From: Alteromonas sp. KUL106
GTDB taxonomy: Bacteria > Pseudomonadota > Gammaproteobacteria > Enterobacterales > Alteromonadaceae
Reading direction: 5' to 3'
Assembly: GCF_009811415.1 (NCBI RefSeq)
Contig: NZ_BLIG01000039.1
Coordinates: 1 to 64,000, forward strand
DNA length: 64,000 nt
Position 1 is the stretch's first letter. Each line of letters opens with the position of its first letter. The translations under genes and the position numbers were made by a program. This document shows, in pieces, positions 28,398 through 36,862 of this stretch. The notes under the pieces were generated by a model. It worked only from the letters and a program-made list of their open reading frames with translations. It had not been told where the DNA came from and ran no database searches.

Positions 28398-28636
28398 TTG
28401 GCTTTTCAAGTAGTATGATTGGGATTGTGTTGCTTTGTGAATTGTAGCATTTATAAACAGGTACGTTGGTTAACGTTATGCTAAATAGTTTATAAAAATT
28501 ATCGCATGCGCTTGTTTTTGCTCAGTTCATCGCCTTAATTTAGAGAAAAAATAATGTCGTTAAGACAAAACACCTCCTCAGCCAACGCTTTCAAAGAAAG
28601 CCGCAGTAACGGCAAGTAGACAAGGTATATGTAGCA

Positions 28637-30487
28637 ATGCGTGTTGTCCTCATCATTCTCACTCTTTTTGCGATAAGCAGTACTAACTGTGAAGCTGAAA
28701 CCTCCTTTAAAGAAGTCACAGATTACTTTGACAGTAATGCCTCTTTTGAACAAAAGCTTATGTTTTTGAAAAAGCATGAAGCAACCAGTAATCATTGGTC
28801 TGTGCAGCAGCAAGGTATCTTTCACCAGCTTTTGGGCACTGCATATGGGGAAGAAGCAATGCTAGATGAGGCACAGAAACATTTAAGCCAATCGATTGCC
28901 ATATTAACCACGCTTCCCGAGAGCAAGCACCTTGTTCACAGCTTATTAGAAAGATCGTATTTTCAATATGTTGCTACAAATGACACCGCGATTTATTGCC
29001 CTGACCGTTATCGCGCCTTAAACGTAGCGAGAGCGATTAATGAACCAGAACAATTAGTGCAAGCACTGACGTCAGCGGCTTTTTGTGCCAGTGACACACG
29101 AGATTTTGCGCGGGCAATGAGCCTCCTACAAGACGCTATTTCACTGCACGACACATATCAGTTTCCGCCATCACAAGAAGCACTCATTTACAATGCGACG
29201 GGCAATATCTACAAGGCAAATGGACTCTATCAAGATGCGTATGACTATATTCGCAAAGCACTCCATGCGTGGGAGAGTATCAACAGCACAGAAAGTGCTT
29301 TCAACATGCGCTTCACGCTTACCGACTTAGCATTGCAACTCGACAAGTTCAGCGATGCGCAACAGCAGGTTGACGAGATGTTCGCCATGGCAAATAAACC
29401 TGATGCCAACCAAGACTTTTTGTTCTTTAGCCATTTAAGCCAAGGTAATATTTTTGAGAAGCAAGAAAAAATCGAGCAAGCTTATCAAAAATATTTAGAA
29501 GCACTCTCTCTAAAAGATACAACGGTGGAAGCGGGCTTCGTTAACCTGTTGTACTTTAAGCTCAGCCTAAATGCATATAAATTGGAAAAATTCTCACAAG
29601 CTAAAGAATACGCGGACCAAGTCTCGAATGGCTTGGATAATTTGCCGCGCTATAAATCTATTTTGAATATCCTCAAAACAGGGCTATCTGGTGAGCCAGA
29701 TGCCCTTGAGTTAATTGAAAAAGCATTGGCATTGGATAAATTTCATACCCAAAACTTGTCTGAGCTTATTGAAGGACAAGTCATTCTTACCGCTTACACG
29801 CACAACCAAACTATTGATAAAATGGAGAACGAAATACTGCAGCAACAGCTGGAAGTGACGCAACTTGAACTTGAGAATCAGCGAGCCCGTGAACAGTACA
29901 GAATGCTTATCGTTTATGTCTTTATCGGTATTATACTTGCGCTAACTGTCGCGGCTTTTTTCCTTCTTCGCGGTAGAAATTATTACAGGAAAGCAGCAAA
30001 TACGGATTTTCTCACGGCCTGCTTCAATCGAAGGTGGGCGTTCAAAAAAGGCAATATGCTCTGCAAAGAAGCCAATGTAGCGGGTACGGCGCTTTCGTTA
30101 GTCACGTTTGACGTCGATCACTTCAAACGAATAAACGATTTATATGGGCACGACGTCGGAGACCAGGTTTTGAGGTTTATTGTGAAAACCTGTCGTACTC
30201 ATCTAAAAAAATGCGACATACTCGCACGTTTAGGGGGTGAAGAGTTTGTCGTGATATTACCTAATAGTGAGCTGACAGATGCAATGAATTTTGCTGAGAA
30301 GCTGCGACTCGAACTGTGCGATACGCCCTTTATGGCGAACGGTGAGAAAATTCGAATTACCGCTAGCTTCGGTGTATCAACCTACAATAAATCTTTTTCT
30401 TTTGAGCAACTACTCAATGATGCCGATGAGGCGCTATATGTAGCCAAGAAAAATGGGCGCAACAAAGTTGAAAAACAAACACTTTAA
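28637..30487 (+). CDS. TPR-sensor diguanylate cyclase
   Basis: A 616-residue membrane-bound protein. A signal-like N-terminus (about 1-20) is followed by a periplasmic helical region with TPR-like repeats (about 55-370, such as NATGNIYKANGLYQDAYDYI), a coiled coil (about 395-420) and a transmembrane helix (about 425-447). The cytosolic GGDEF domain has an intact active site: GGEEF at residues 533-537, DFLTACFNRR and VTFDVDHFKRIND. The I-site preceding GGEEF is not RxxD (KKCD is present), so product inhibition is unlikely. It should make cyclic di-GMP in response to a periplasmic partner. A short frame at 28554-28619 lies just upstream. Confidence 0.9.
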   Translation: MRVVLIILTLFAISSTNCEAETSFKEVTDYFDSNASFEQKLMFLKKHEATSNHWSVQQQGIFHQLLGTAYGEEAMLDEAQKHLSQSIAILTTLPESKHLVHSLLERSYFQYVATNDTAIYCPDRYRALNVARAINEPEQLVQALTSAAFCASDTRDFARAMSLLQDAISLHDTYQFPPSQEALIYNATGNIYKANGLYQDAYDYIRKALHAWESINSTESAFNMRFTLTDLALQLDKFSDAQQQVDEMFAMANKPDANQDFLFFSHLSQGNIFEKQEKIEQAYQKYLEALSLKDTTVEAGFVNLLYFKLSLNAYKLEKFSQAKEYADQVSNGLDNLPRYKSILNILKTGLSGEPDALELIEKALALDKFHTQNLSELIEGQVILTAYTHNQTIDKMENEILQQQLEVTQLELENQRAREQYRMLIVYVFIGIILALTVAAFFLLRGRNYYRKAANTDFLTACFNRRWAFKKGNMLCKEANVAGTALSLVTFDVDHFKRINDLYGHDVGDQVLRFIVKTCRTHLKKCDILARLGGEEFVVILPNSELTDAMNFAEKLRLELCDTPFMANGEKIRITASFGVSTYNKSFSFEQLLNDADEALYVAKKNGRNKVEKQTL

Positions 30488-30531
30488 AATCAAAGGTTTA
30501 AAAATTTTTTTAATTTTTTTGATTTTTTCCA

Positions 30532-30559
30532 GTTGAAAAGAAACATTCTACTCCTATAT
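30532..30559 (+). promoter_or_regulatory. Sigma32-like promoter of ibpA
   Basis: GTTGAAA at 30532-30538 (consensus CTTGAAA) is followed after 13 bases by TCCTATAT at 30552-30559 (consensus CCCCATNT, 6 of 8). Spacing is exactly that of heat-shock promoters. It lies 100 bases before the small heat-shock gene. Confidence 0.6.
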
Positions 30560-30658
30560 CTGTTTTGTCGGCGCTGAAAGGTCAGGTCGACGAAACCGCC
30601 GCCGCGAAGTCGGGGCATTTAAATTTTAAACATATTGCTTAATTTTGAGGATATGACT
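30560..30658 (+). promoter_or_regulatory. ROSE-like RNA thermometer in the ibpA leader
   Basis: TTGCT at 30635-30639 can pair with AGGA at 30648-30651 across an 8-base loop, hiding the Shine-Dalgarno of ibpA, which is the arrangement of the final hairpin in ROSE-type thermometers of small heat-shock genes. Upstream, GC-rich segments (30571-30613) could form the earlier stem-loops. This is an inference from sequence pairing. Confidence 0.5.
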
Positions 30659-31108
30659 ATGCGTACTATCGATCTATCTCCACTTTACCGTTCATTTATT
30701 GGTTCTGACCATCTTGCATCACTTATCGATGCAGCATCTCGTGCTGAGAAGCAAAGCACTTATCCGCCATACAACATCGAATTACTTGGCGATGACAAGT
30801 ATCGTGTCACTATGGCCATAGCAGGCTTTAGCAAAGACGATGTATCTATTCAGGTTGAAGACAATACGTTAACCATTACTGGCACGAAAAAAGCGGAAGC
30901 GGAAGACAAAGAAAGTAAAGAGCGTAAGTTCTTACACAAAGGCATTTCAGAGCGTAACTTTGAACGTAAATTCCAACTTGGCGACCACGTAAAAGTACTG
31001 GCAGCCGACATGGAAAATGGCCTTTTACATATTGATATGGAGCGAGTCATTCCTGAAGCCAAGAAACCTCGCCAAATAGAAATTGGTTCTCGTTTACTCG
31101 AAAACTAA
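30659..31108 (+). CDS. ibpA: Small heat-shock protein, IbpA/Hsp20 family
   Basis: A 149-residue alpha-crystallin-type holding chaperone of IbpA type (MRTIDLSPLYRSFIGSDHLA matches the enterobacterial N-terminus). The alpha-crystallin domain runs from about 35 to 130 (YRVTMAIAGFSKDDVSIQV), ended by a GLLHIDMER strand and the IEIGS C-terminal oligomer motif (I-x-I). Two upstream in-frame ATGs (30653 and earlier) are too close to the SD at 30646-30650; 30659 is preferred. Preceded by a sigma32-like promoter and ROSE-like leader, followed by a terminator at 31143. Confidence 0.95.
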   Translation: MRTIDLSPLYRSFIGSDHLASLIDAASRAEKQSTYPPYNIELLGDDKYRVTMAIAGFSKDDVSIQVEDNTLTITGTKKAEAEDKESKERKFLHKGISERNFERKFQLGDHVKVLAADMENGLLHIDMERVIPEAKKPRQIEIGSRLLEN

Positions 31109-31142
31109 TCGTTAGTTTCTTGGTTTGTTTCCCAACTTTTAG

Positions 31143-31168
31143 CGGCGCCTTATGGCGCCGTTTTTTTT
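31143..31168 (+). terminator. Rho-independent terminator of ibpA
   Basis: CGGCGCC (31143-31149) and GGCGCCG (31154-31160) with a TTAT loop and eight T. Classic intrinsic terminator. Confidence 0.95.
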
Positions 31169-31207
31169 AACTTATGGAAAAGGCGTTGACTGACAGAGGC
31201 TTGCCTC

Positions 31208-31600
31208 TTATCCCTCAACCACCTCAATAGTATAGTCCGCGTTACCCGACTCACCGGATTGGAAGCTACCTCGAAACGTAAAGCCGCTCAGTTCCCCCGT
31301 AGCAGTCTCCTCAATAGACACGAAGTTGCTACTAGCAACACCGTTTTCAAACTTGCCATTGTGCTGAAAGGTAATGGTGCCGCGCATACCATTAATCACG
31401 CCAACAAATGTTTCAAACCCCGTAAATTTGGCGGTCATCTGCGATTGGTAGGACATTAAAAACTCGACGCTAGACTCGCCGCTCATATCACCGGAATACA
31501 TTTGCTTAATACTGGCGTGAGATACCTTGATGCCCTCAGATTTTTCACTAAGTGTATCTTCATCCCATTGAGTAATAGAAAATCGTCCGTTCAGCGCCAT
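31208..31600 (-). CDS. DUF3224 protein
   Basis: A 130-residue protein of the DUF3224 type: beta-rich, with the internal features GEFSVEFLMSY-like strand (seen as SGESSVEFLMSYQ), FVGVINGMRGTITFQHNGKF and a C-terminal AELSGFTFRGSF-like strand. The family fold resembles lipocalin/allene-oxide-cyclase barrels and is thought to bind small hydrophobic ligands; its function is unknown. AAGAG lies 9 bases before the ATG. It is monocistronic and faces the ibpA terminator. Confidence 0.8.
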   Translation of the reverse strand: MALNGRFSITQWDEDTLSEKSEGIKVSHASIKQMYSGDMSGESSVEFLMSYQSQMTAKFTGFETFVGVINGMRGTITFQHNGKFENGVASSNFVSIEETATGELSGFTFRGSFQSGESGNADYTIEVVEG

Positions 31601-31691
31601 GGATATCTCTTTTCAAAATAAATTTAAGGTAAGATCTGTAAAAACTAACGCCTTAGAAAGAAAAAGACAGTCGAAAAATGTAACAAGGTGT

Positions 31692-32231
31692 TTAAACAAA
31701 TCCCTTAAGAATGGCTAAGCCCACCGCGTTACAGGTGCTAGCATCCTTTATCTCACCCTTAATGATTTTTTCTTTTAACTCATTTAGGGAAAGTGAAACA
31801 ACACGCAAGTCTTCTTCCTCAACATCTAGCTTCTGCGTGCCTTGAGTTAGACCTCTAGCGACAAAGATATGGTAACCCTGATTACAAAAACCATAAGCCA
31901 AATATTGAAAACCCACATACTCCATAGATTGCGCGCTTAAACCTGTCTCTTCTTTGAGTTCTCCCTTTGCAAGCTCCACAGGATCAACATCAGGGTTACC
32001 CTCCCATGCACCTTGTGGTAGCTCAAGCTGGCGCTGTTTTATGGTATATCGATATTGCTCTACCATGTAAACCTTATCGCCTTCGATAGGTAAGATAATG
32101 GCAAAGTCTGGCTTTTCTACTACACCATAAATACCTTCATTACCGCTGCTGCGACGTATTTTATCTTCTCTTACACGAAGCCATTTGTTTTCGTACACTA
32201 TTTTTGAATGTAGCGTTTCAATGTCTGCCAT
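31692..32231 (-). CDS. Nudix hydrolase, ADP-sugar pyrophosphatase-like
   Basis: A 179-residue Nudix hydrolase. The Nudix helix reads GAWEGNPDVDPVELAKGE followed by LKEETG, a variant with a two-residue insertion and KGEL in place of canonical REL, seen in a common subgroup near ADP-ribose pyrophosphatases. The YMVEQYRYTIKQRQLELPQG strand resembles NudF-like substrate recognition. The start is ATG at 32231 because AAGGATAACG precedes it; a longer frame begins at 32300. The substrate cannot be assigned. Confidence 0.85.
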   Translation of the reverse strand: MADIETLHSKIVYENKWLRVREDKIRRSSGNEGIYGVVEKPDFAIILPIEGDKVYMVEQYRYTIKQRQLELPQGAWEGNPDVDPVELAKGELKEETGLSAQSMEYVGFQYLAYGFCNQGYHIFVARGLTQGTQKLDVEEEDLRVVSLSLNELKEKIIKGEIKDASTCNAVGLAILKGFV

Positions 32232-32302
32232 CGTTATCCTTGTCGTTGCGCGATTAACTGTAATAACCCTTACCGACAAATATAGTGAGCGATGACTCAC
32301 AC

Positions 32303-34288
32303 TCAGTCAATTGTGAAATTAGCGATAGTTCGACTGAGTACTAAATTGTTCTCTTTCATTGAATGAGACAATTCTGACAACGCCTGCGCCAACTCAACTT
32401 CATGTTTTGCTGCTGCCTCAACGTCAACAATATCTTTTGCCACTTCTTGCGTCGTAACAGATTGTTGCTCTGCCGCCGCAGACATATTATTTGCCATAAG
32501 CTCTACGTTCGACGCGGCATCTTTCACTTTTTCAGCTGTTTCTCGCCCACTTCCTGTAATTTCAACTGACTTTTTCACTGCCATCGCATTTTTATTTACG
32601 TCTTGTACAACCACCAAACTTGCTTGCTGCAGCGACGCAAGTAGTGTGGCTATTTGAGCGGAAGCGTCTCTACTGCTCTGCGCGAGTTTACGAACCTCAT
32701 CGGCAACAACGGCAAAGCCTCTGCCGTGCTCTCCTGCGCGGGCTGCTTCTATCGCTGCATTTAGGGCCAGTAAGTTAGTCTGATCTGATAAGGTGTTTAT
32801 GGTTTCAAGTATACTGCTTATATCAGTTACCTGTTTCTCCATCGCAGCGGCGTTCTCCTCAACATGCGTCATGTCTTCTTCTAACTGCTTCATGGCTTTT
32901 CTAATCGATTCATTAATCTCAAAAGCTTCAATTGCCAGTTCATCCAGTGACTTACTTGCTGTTAAAGTATCAAAAGCCGACTTAGCGATATCGGTACTCG
33001 TTACCGATATTTCTTCTAATGCTGAAGCAATGTTGAGCGACCGCTGCTGTGTTTTTCCCGCGTCCTGTACCATTTCCGTGCAGGATGCTTCTAATTCCGA
33101 TGACAGACGAGCGCTTGCGCTAATAGACTGCTCTAGCCCTCTGATTAAATCTTTCAATGCCAATATCGTTTTATTAATCGCAATAGACACTGTACCGAGT
33201 TCATTTTGTACCTGCATTTCTACATCAACCGTTAAATCGCCTTTCTCGGCAATTTTTGAGAGGTTGTGTGTAAGACGAGTGAGTTGCGTGTTGAGTATGT
33301 ATAACAGCGCGCGATAAATAAGGAAAATAACTACAATGCCAACAAAAATAATGATAAGTGTAAGTATCAATGCGAAAGAGGCATCGCTGTGCATGTCTTC
33401 TGCATTTTTATTTACTTGTACCCATATATTGTCGAGTATCGCTTTTACATCTTTGATTTGTGATGTCGCCGCTCCAAACCATTCGCTATTTGAAGGAAGC
33501 GCGTTAGCGTCAATGTTTCCAGAGTTCAGAACTTTTAATGTGCGACTTATTAACGTTGCTTCATTTGATGTCATTGCTCGCGTAAACATCGCAACACTGT
33601 CTTTAGATAAACTGTTTTCCAGCTTACCCGAGATATATTGTGCCTCTTGTTGATACCCCTTCAACTCGTTTATTACGGTTTCACTTGCCTCTTTTCGCGC
33701 TATCACGCCATTCACTTTCCCTCGTTGTTGCCCCAAACGCTCTTTTAATTGCGCTAGAAGAATAGCGTTAGACAACTGTTCTTTTGACGCTAAATTGTTA
33801 ACGTATATCGTTAATGCAGTAGCGGCATTTAGCGCTGACGCATTGAGTGAGCTGTAGAACGTAAACGCCCTCGTCCCTTGTTGACTATCCACCTCGCGTC
33901 TTAGCGCCTCTTTGTCACCTAAATAGCCGAGCAATGGGTTAAGAATTTTGATTACCCTGTCGCTGTACGCTCCATCATTTTGGAGCAACAACATTAATTG
34001 TGCGGCCGCGTTGTCTGCCTGTTTTCGCTGAGCCTCAACTTTATCTCGGCCTTCGGGTGTGGGGTTGCCTAAGTAGCCGGCCGTTAATCCGCGCTCAACG
34101 GCGTGATGGTGTGCCACAGACTCCACGGCGGCAATGAGGGCTATCATTTCAATATCGGTTGAAGCCGCACGAGTTACCTCCAATGACCGTTTGATATCTT
34201 TGAAAGCCAAGTATGAAACACTTATTAATAGTATTCCCGCGCCTAACACAGACAGCTGTAGAATAGAAAATCGTTGTAGCAAGCGCAC
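32303..34288 (-). CDS. Methyl-accepting chemotaxis protein with NIT sensor domain
   Basis: A 661-residue chemoreceptor. Transmembrane helix 1 is at about 10-30, the periplasmic NIT (nitrate/nitrite-sensing) domain at about 50-290 ([20 protein letters not shown] near 63-82), transmembrane helix 2 at about 300-327, then HAMP and the cytoplasmic signalling domain with the hairpin tip [20 protein letters not shown]. The GTG start at 34288 has GGAG 8 bases upstream. Nitrate or nitrite is the best candidate ligand. It is 182 bases downstream of the two membrane-protein genes on the same strand. Confidence 0.93.
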   Translation of the reverse strand: MRLLQRFSILQLSVLGAGILLISVSYLAFKDIKRSLEVTRAASTDIEMIALIAAVESVAHHHAVERGLTAGYLGNPTPEGRDKVEAQRKQADNAAAQLMLLLQNDGAYSDRVIKILNPLLGYLGDKEALRREVDSQQGTRAFTFYSSLNASALNAATALTIYVNNLASKEQLSNAILLAQLKERLGQQRGKVNGVIARKEASETVINELKGYQQEAQYISGKLENSLSKDSVAMFTRAMTSNEATLISRTLKVLNSGNIDANALPSNSEWFGAATSQIKDVKAILDNIWVQVNKNAEDMHSDASFALILTLIIIFVGIVVIFLIYRALLYILNTQLTRLTHNLSKIAEKGDLTVDVEMQVQNELGTVSIAINKTILALKDLIRGLEQSISASARLSSELEASCTEMVQDAGKTQQRSLNIASALEEISVTSTDIAKSAFDTLTASKSLDELAIEAFEINESIRKAMKQLEEDMTHVEENAAAMEKQVTDISSILETINTLSDQTNLLALNAAIEAARAGEHGRGFAVVADEVRKLAQSSRDASAQIATLLASLQQASLVVVQDVNKNAMAVKKSVEITGSGRETAEKVKDAASNVELMANNMSAAAEQQSVTTQEVAKDIVDVEAAAKHEVELAQALSELSHSMKENNLVLSRTIANFTID

Positions 34289-34470
34289 TAATAAGACTCC
34301 ATGTAATACAGTACTGCTTAATGAGACGAATGAGGAAAGGTATACCTCCTATAATTGCCTTAAAAATAGGCAATCGCCTTCAGTATAGGAAACATTAGAA
34401 TAAGCGCAAATCTATCATGTAAGCGGAGTTTCATACGGTAATATACACAACCTAAAGTATGCGGTACTAC

Positions 34471-35469
34471 CTAAACCATTTTCGAAATTTCAATTAATTG
34501 TTGCAGATACTCATCTACAAGTGCGCCAATTATCCACGATACCGGAACCGAAAATACGATAGCGATAGTCTTCATTCCTTGTGGAATATCAATAGCCCAT
34601 TCAGAAACCGTAGAAATTTGCTGTTTTGAATTTATCAAGGAACTTAACTTCCGCAGGCGAACTGGATCGTCAGTTAAACGCCTTTTATAGTTCTCGTTGA
34701 GCAGAAATAGCTGCTTTATCGAATCATTAATGCGCGCAATCGCGAGGGATTTCTTTTTAGCGATAATTCGCTGTACTTTATGTACCGGAAGAAACAGAAA
34801 ATAAATCAGCAGTAAAAATACGATCGATACAATTACCCGATCAATTATCGGCACGCTAGTGCCAAGCCAAAAAATAGGAATTAAACTCAGGAACAGCGCG
34901 CTTATAACTGCGTTAGAAATAACCAAGTCAGACAGATGCTGAAACCTCTCTATACCAAATAGGTCAATCAAAGCTTCATTCAAAAAATGTGTTAACACAA
35001 AGCGAGTCACAAATAACAAGCAAAAAAGCGTGTAAATCACGTATCGCCAAAAGAAAAGACCTACAGCACTCAAATACCACGATAGCGGATCAGACTCTAG
35101 CGACAATAATCCTTCATATAGAAGGTAAGCAACTGTGAGCAGTCCTCCCCCTATCCAGCTATACCTTCGCCCCTGTTCAAAACCGTTTTGTAATTTCACA
35201 ACCATTGTTTGATGTTTCATTTCACTGGGGTATTTGCTTAAGAAATCACTGAAGCATTTAACCGAACGATGGTATAGATACCTATTGGTGTAAATAAAAA
35301 ATACAATCATTAATCCAAACGCTAGCGCTGCATTTCGCTGCCTTATTCCAAGCGGGGTTTCTAATCGCGTTAACTCAAATGCACCAAAATAATGAGCTCC
35401 TATTAGAATGCAAATCCCTGCTAGCACACAAAACATCAGAGTCGAATATCGCTGCATGTTTACATTCAT
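34471..35469 (-). CDS. Paralogous membrane protein B of a tandem pair
   Basis: A 332-residue integral membrane protein with about 6-8 hydrophobic segments, unrecognised. Its middle block AKKKSLAIARINDSIKQLF matches AQKRSLALARINDSLKIEI of the gene before it, and both end in the same order of segments (a P-rich, W-containing helix, then WIIGALVDEYL or WTGAGLVSQLI). Start at 35469 (ATGAATG), preceded by AAGGCGG. The ATG overlaps the stop of the upstream paralogue by four bases (ATGA). Confidence 0.65.
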   Translation of the reverse strand: MNVNMQRYSTLMFCVLAGICILIGAHYFGAFELTRLETPLGIRQRNAALAFGLMIVFFIYTNRYLYHRSVKCFSDFLSKYPSEMKHQTMVVKLQNGFEQGRRYSWIGGGLLTVAYLLYEGLLSLESDPLSWYLSAVGLFFWRYVIYTLFCLLFVTRFVLTHFLNEALIDLFGIERFQHLSDLVISNAVISALFLSLIPIFWLGTSVPIIDRVIVSIVFLLLIYFLFLPVHKVQRIIAKKKSLAIARINDSIKQLFLLNENYKRRLTDDPVRLRKLSSLINSKQQISTVSEWAIDIPQGMKTIAIVFSVPVSWIIGALVDEYLQQLIEISKMV

Positions 35470-36467
35470 AACACCGCCTTTATTAATTGACTTACAAGAC
35501 CAGCGCCTGTCCAAGACAGCATTGGGAGTAAAATTAGCGCAAAAATTTTCAACGTAAAAGGAAGTGTAAGTGGCCAACTTGGTGCCCGTTCAATTTCAGT
35601 TCGCACCGTTAACAAGTCAGAGATGAATTGAAGACGACTGTCATTATCGACTAAACGCCTCGTTGCACTAATACGGTTTTTAGGGGAAATTTCAATCTTG
35701 AGGCTGTCATTTATTCGAGCTAGCGCCAATGAGCGCTTTTGTGCTACCACGTGGTGCACCTCTAGAATGGGTTGAAGTAAAAGTAGAACAAGTAGAAAAG
35801 AAATTACCGACAGTAACATTGCATCAGTAAGGGGCACCTCAACAAACAAAAACGTTATCGAATAAATTGCCAGCAAGATCGACGCTAAGCAAAAGTTGTG
35901 CAATACCAGTTTACAAAGAGGCATCAGTTTTTCCATTTCAAACAACCTTATTCTGAAATGCTTTTGTAAGTGCCGCTTAATGAACCGCAAAACGATGATG
36001 TTAGAGGTAAACAATAACAACCCTGATATCCACATCGGAATGGCTTGTAGAAGCAAAAATAGTCTCTTAGGCTGCTCTGTCACTTTATCTGCAATGCCTT
36101 GTGAAAGCACATAAGCGCTGGCGACACAAACAGCGAAAACTACAATATAGGGCAGCACTTTTGACTGCTGGGAAAAAAAAGTAAGTCTTACCGTTTCAAC
36201 TAACCTTAACCTTGATTTTTTTCTTCGGTGAGATAAAAGAAAAGACAAATAGATAGCTGAACTCTCGAGTGTTTGATGAGATGCCCACCACGCAAAAGCG
36301 ACAAGAATAGGCGCCGTTAGTGCTGTACCAGCATCTCGAGCAGCGAGTGAAGTCGCCTCATAATCGAAGGAAATAAAACCTAGATAGAAGTTCATGCTCA
36401 ACACTATAAACAAATATAATGCGGGCAATAAATAATGTGGTTTGTACAAACGTCCGTGTTGAAACAT
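35466..36467 (-). CDS. Paralogous membrane protein A of a tandem pair
   Basis: A 333-residue integral membrane protein with about 6-8 hydrophobic segments, similar in length and layout to the following gene (332 residues), which suggests tandem duplication and divergence. The shared soluble block (RSLALARINDS) lies between the middle and last helices and is followed by a charged segment (RRLVDNDSRLQFISDLL against RRLTDDPVRLRKLSSLI). No catalytic motif is visible; it could be half of a heteromeric membrane complex. The two overlap by ATGA, so the products are likely made in fixed ratio. Confidence 0.65.
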   Translation of the reverse strand: MFQHGRLYKPHYLLPALYLFIVLSMNFYLGFISFDYEATSLAARDAGTALTAPILVAFAWWASHQTLESSAIYLSFLLSHRRKKSRLRLVETVRLTFFSQQSKVLPYIVVFAVCVASAYVLSQGIADKVTEQPKRLFLLLQAIPMWISGLLLFTSNIIVLRFIKRHLQKHFRIRLFEMEKLMPLCKLVLHNFCLASILLAIYSITFLFVEVPLTDAMLLSVISFLLVLLLLQPILEVHHVVAQKRSLALARINDSLKIEISPKNRISATRRLVDNDSRLQFISDLLTVRTEIERAPSWPLTLPFTLKIFALILLPMLSWTGAGLVSQLIKAVL

Positions 36468-36580
36468 GCCTGATAGTGTGTAGCGTTGATTTTCCTGTAC
36501 ATTATTTATACAACACTATAATGGCTTGCACAAACAAAAACGCCGAGTATGTTCTCTGCGCGTTTCTCAATTCTCGTTAT

Positions 36581-36708
36581 TTAGATATATTCAACTTCGA
36601 TGCTTCCCACTTCCACTGCCAGTTGGAGTTTGAAAGCCACTTTATCATCGAGTCCTTTACCTGTGAGGCCACGAACGATAGGGTATTTTCTAAATTAGTT
36701 ATGTTCAG
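36581..36708 (-). pseudogene. Remnant of a greA-like gene (C-terminal part)
   Basis: Read on the minus strand, 36682-36581 encodes PIVRGLTGKGLDDKVAF and ends VEYI followed by TAA. GreA of this window has [17 protein letters not shown] and VEYI at its end, so this is a greA C-terminus. Upstream a further stretch matches in another frame (NITNLENT against NLISVNS), followed by a stop codon, showing a frameshift and loss of the rest. It has no start, so it is a dead fragment. Confidence 0.8.
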
Positions 36709-36796
36709 TCAACTGTTGGTTTAAGAGAGGGCGGCGTATCAACTCAGGATGAGGATCATTCGTCTACCATTATTTGCTCGAAAAAAGCAGAATAAG

Positions 36797-36840
36797 AAGG
36801 GAAAAAAGTAAAGATCTTGAGCTCTTGCTTTTTTCCCTTT
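36797..36840 (-). terminator. Hairpin after the di-haem peroxidase gene
   Basis: Arms AAGGGAAAAAAG (36797-36808) and CTTTTTTCCCTT (36828-36839) with a further AAGATCTTGAGCTCTT centre. On the minus strand it lies 23 bases past the peroxidase stop; the T-rich arm follows the direction of transcription weakly. Confidence 0.6.
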
Positions 36841-36862
36841 ATGCAATGGCGCTTTTTTTCAT

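Noticed and set aside
31692..32300. Nudix box with KGEL in place of REL as a sign of inactivation
   Set aside because: The variant with a two-residue insertion is a known subgroup pattern, and the catalytic EE pair is kept.
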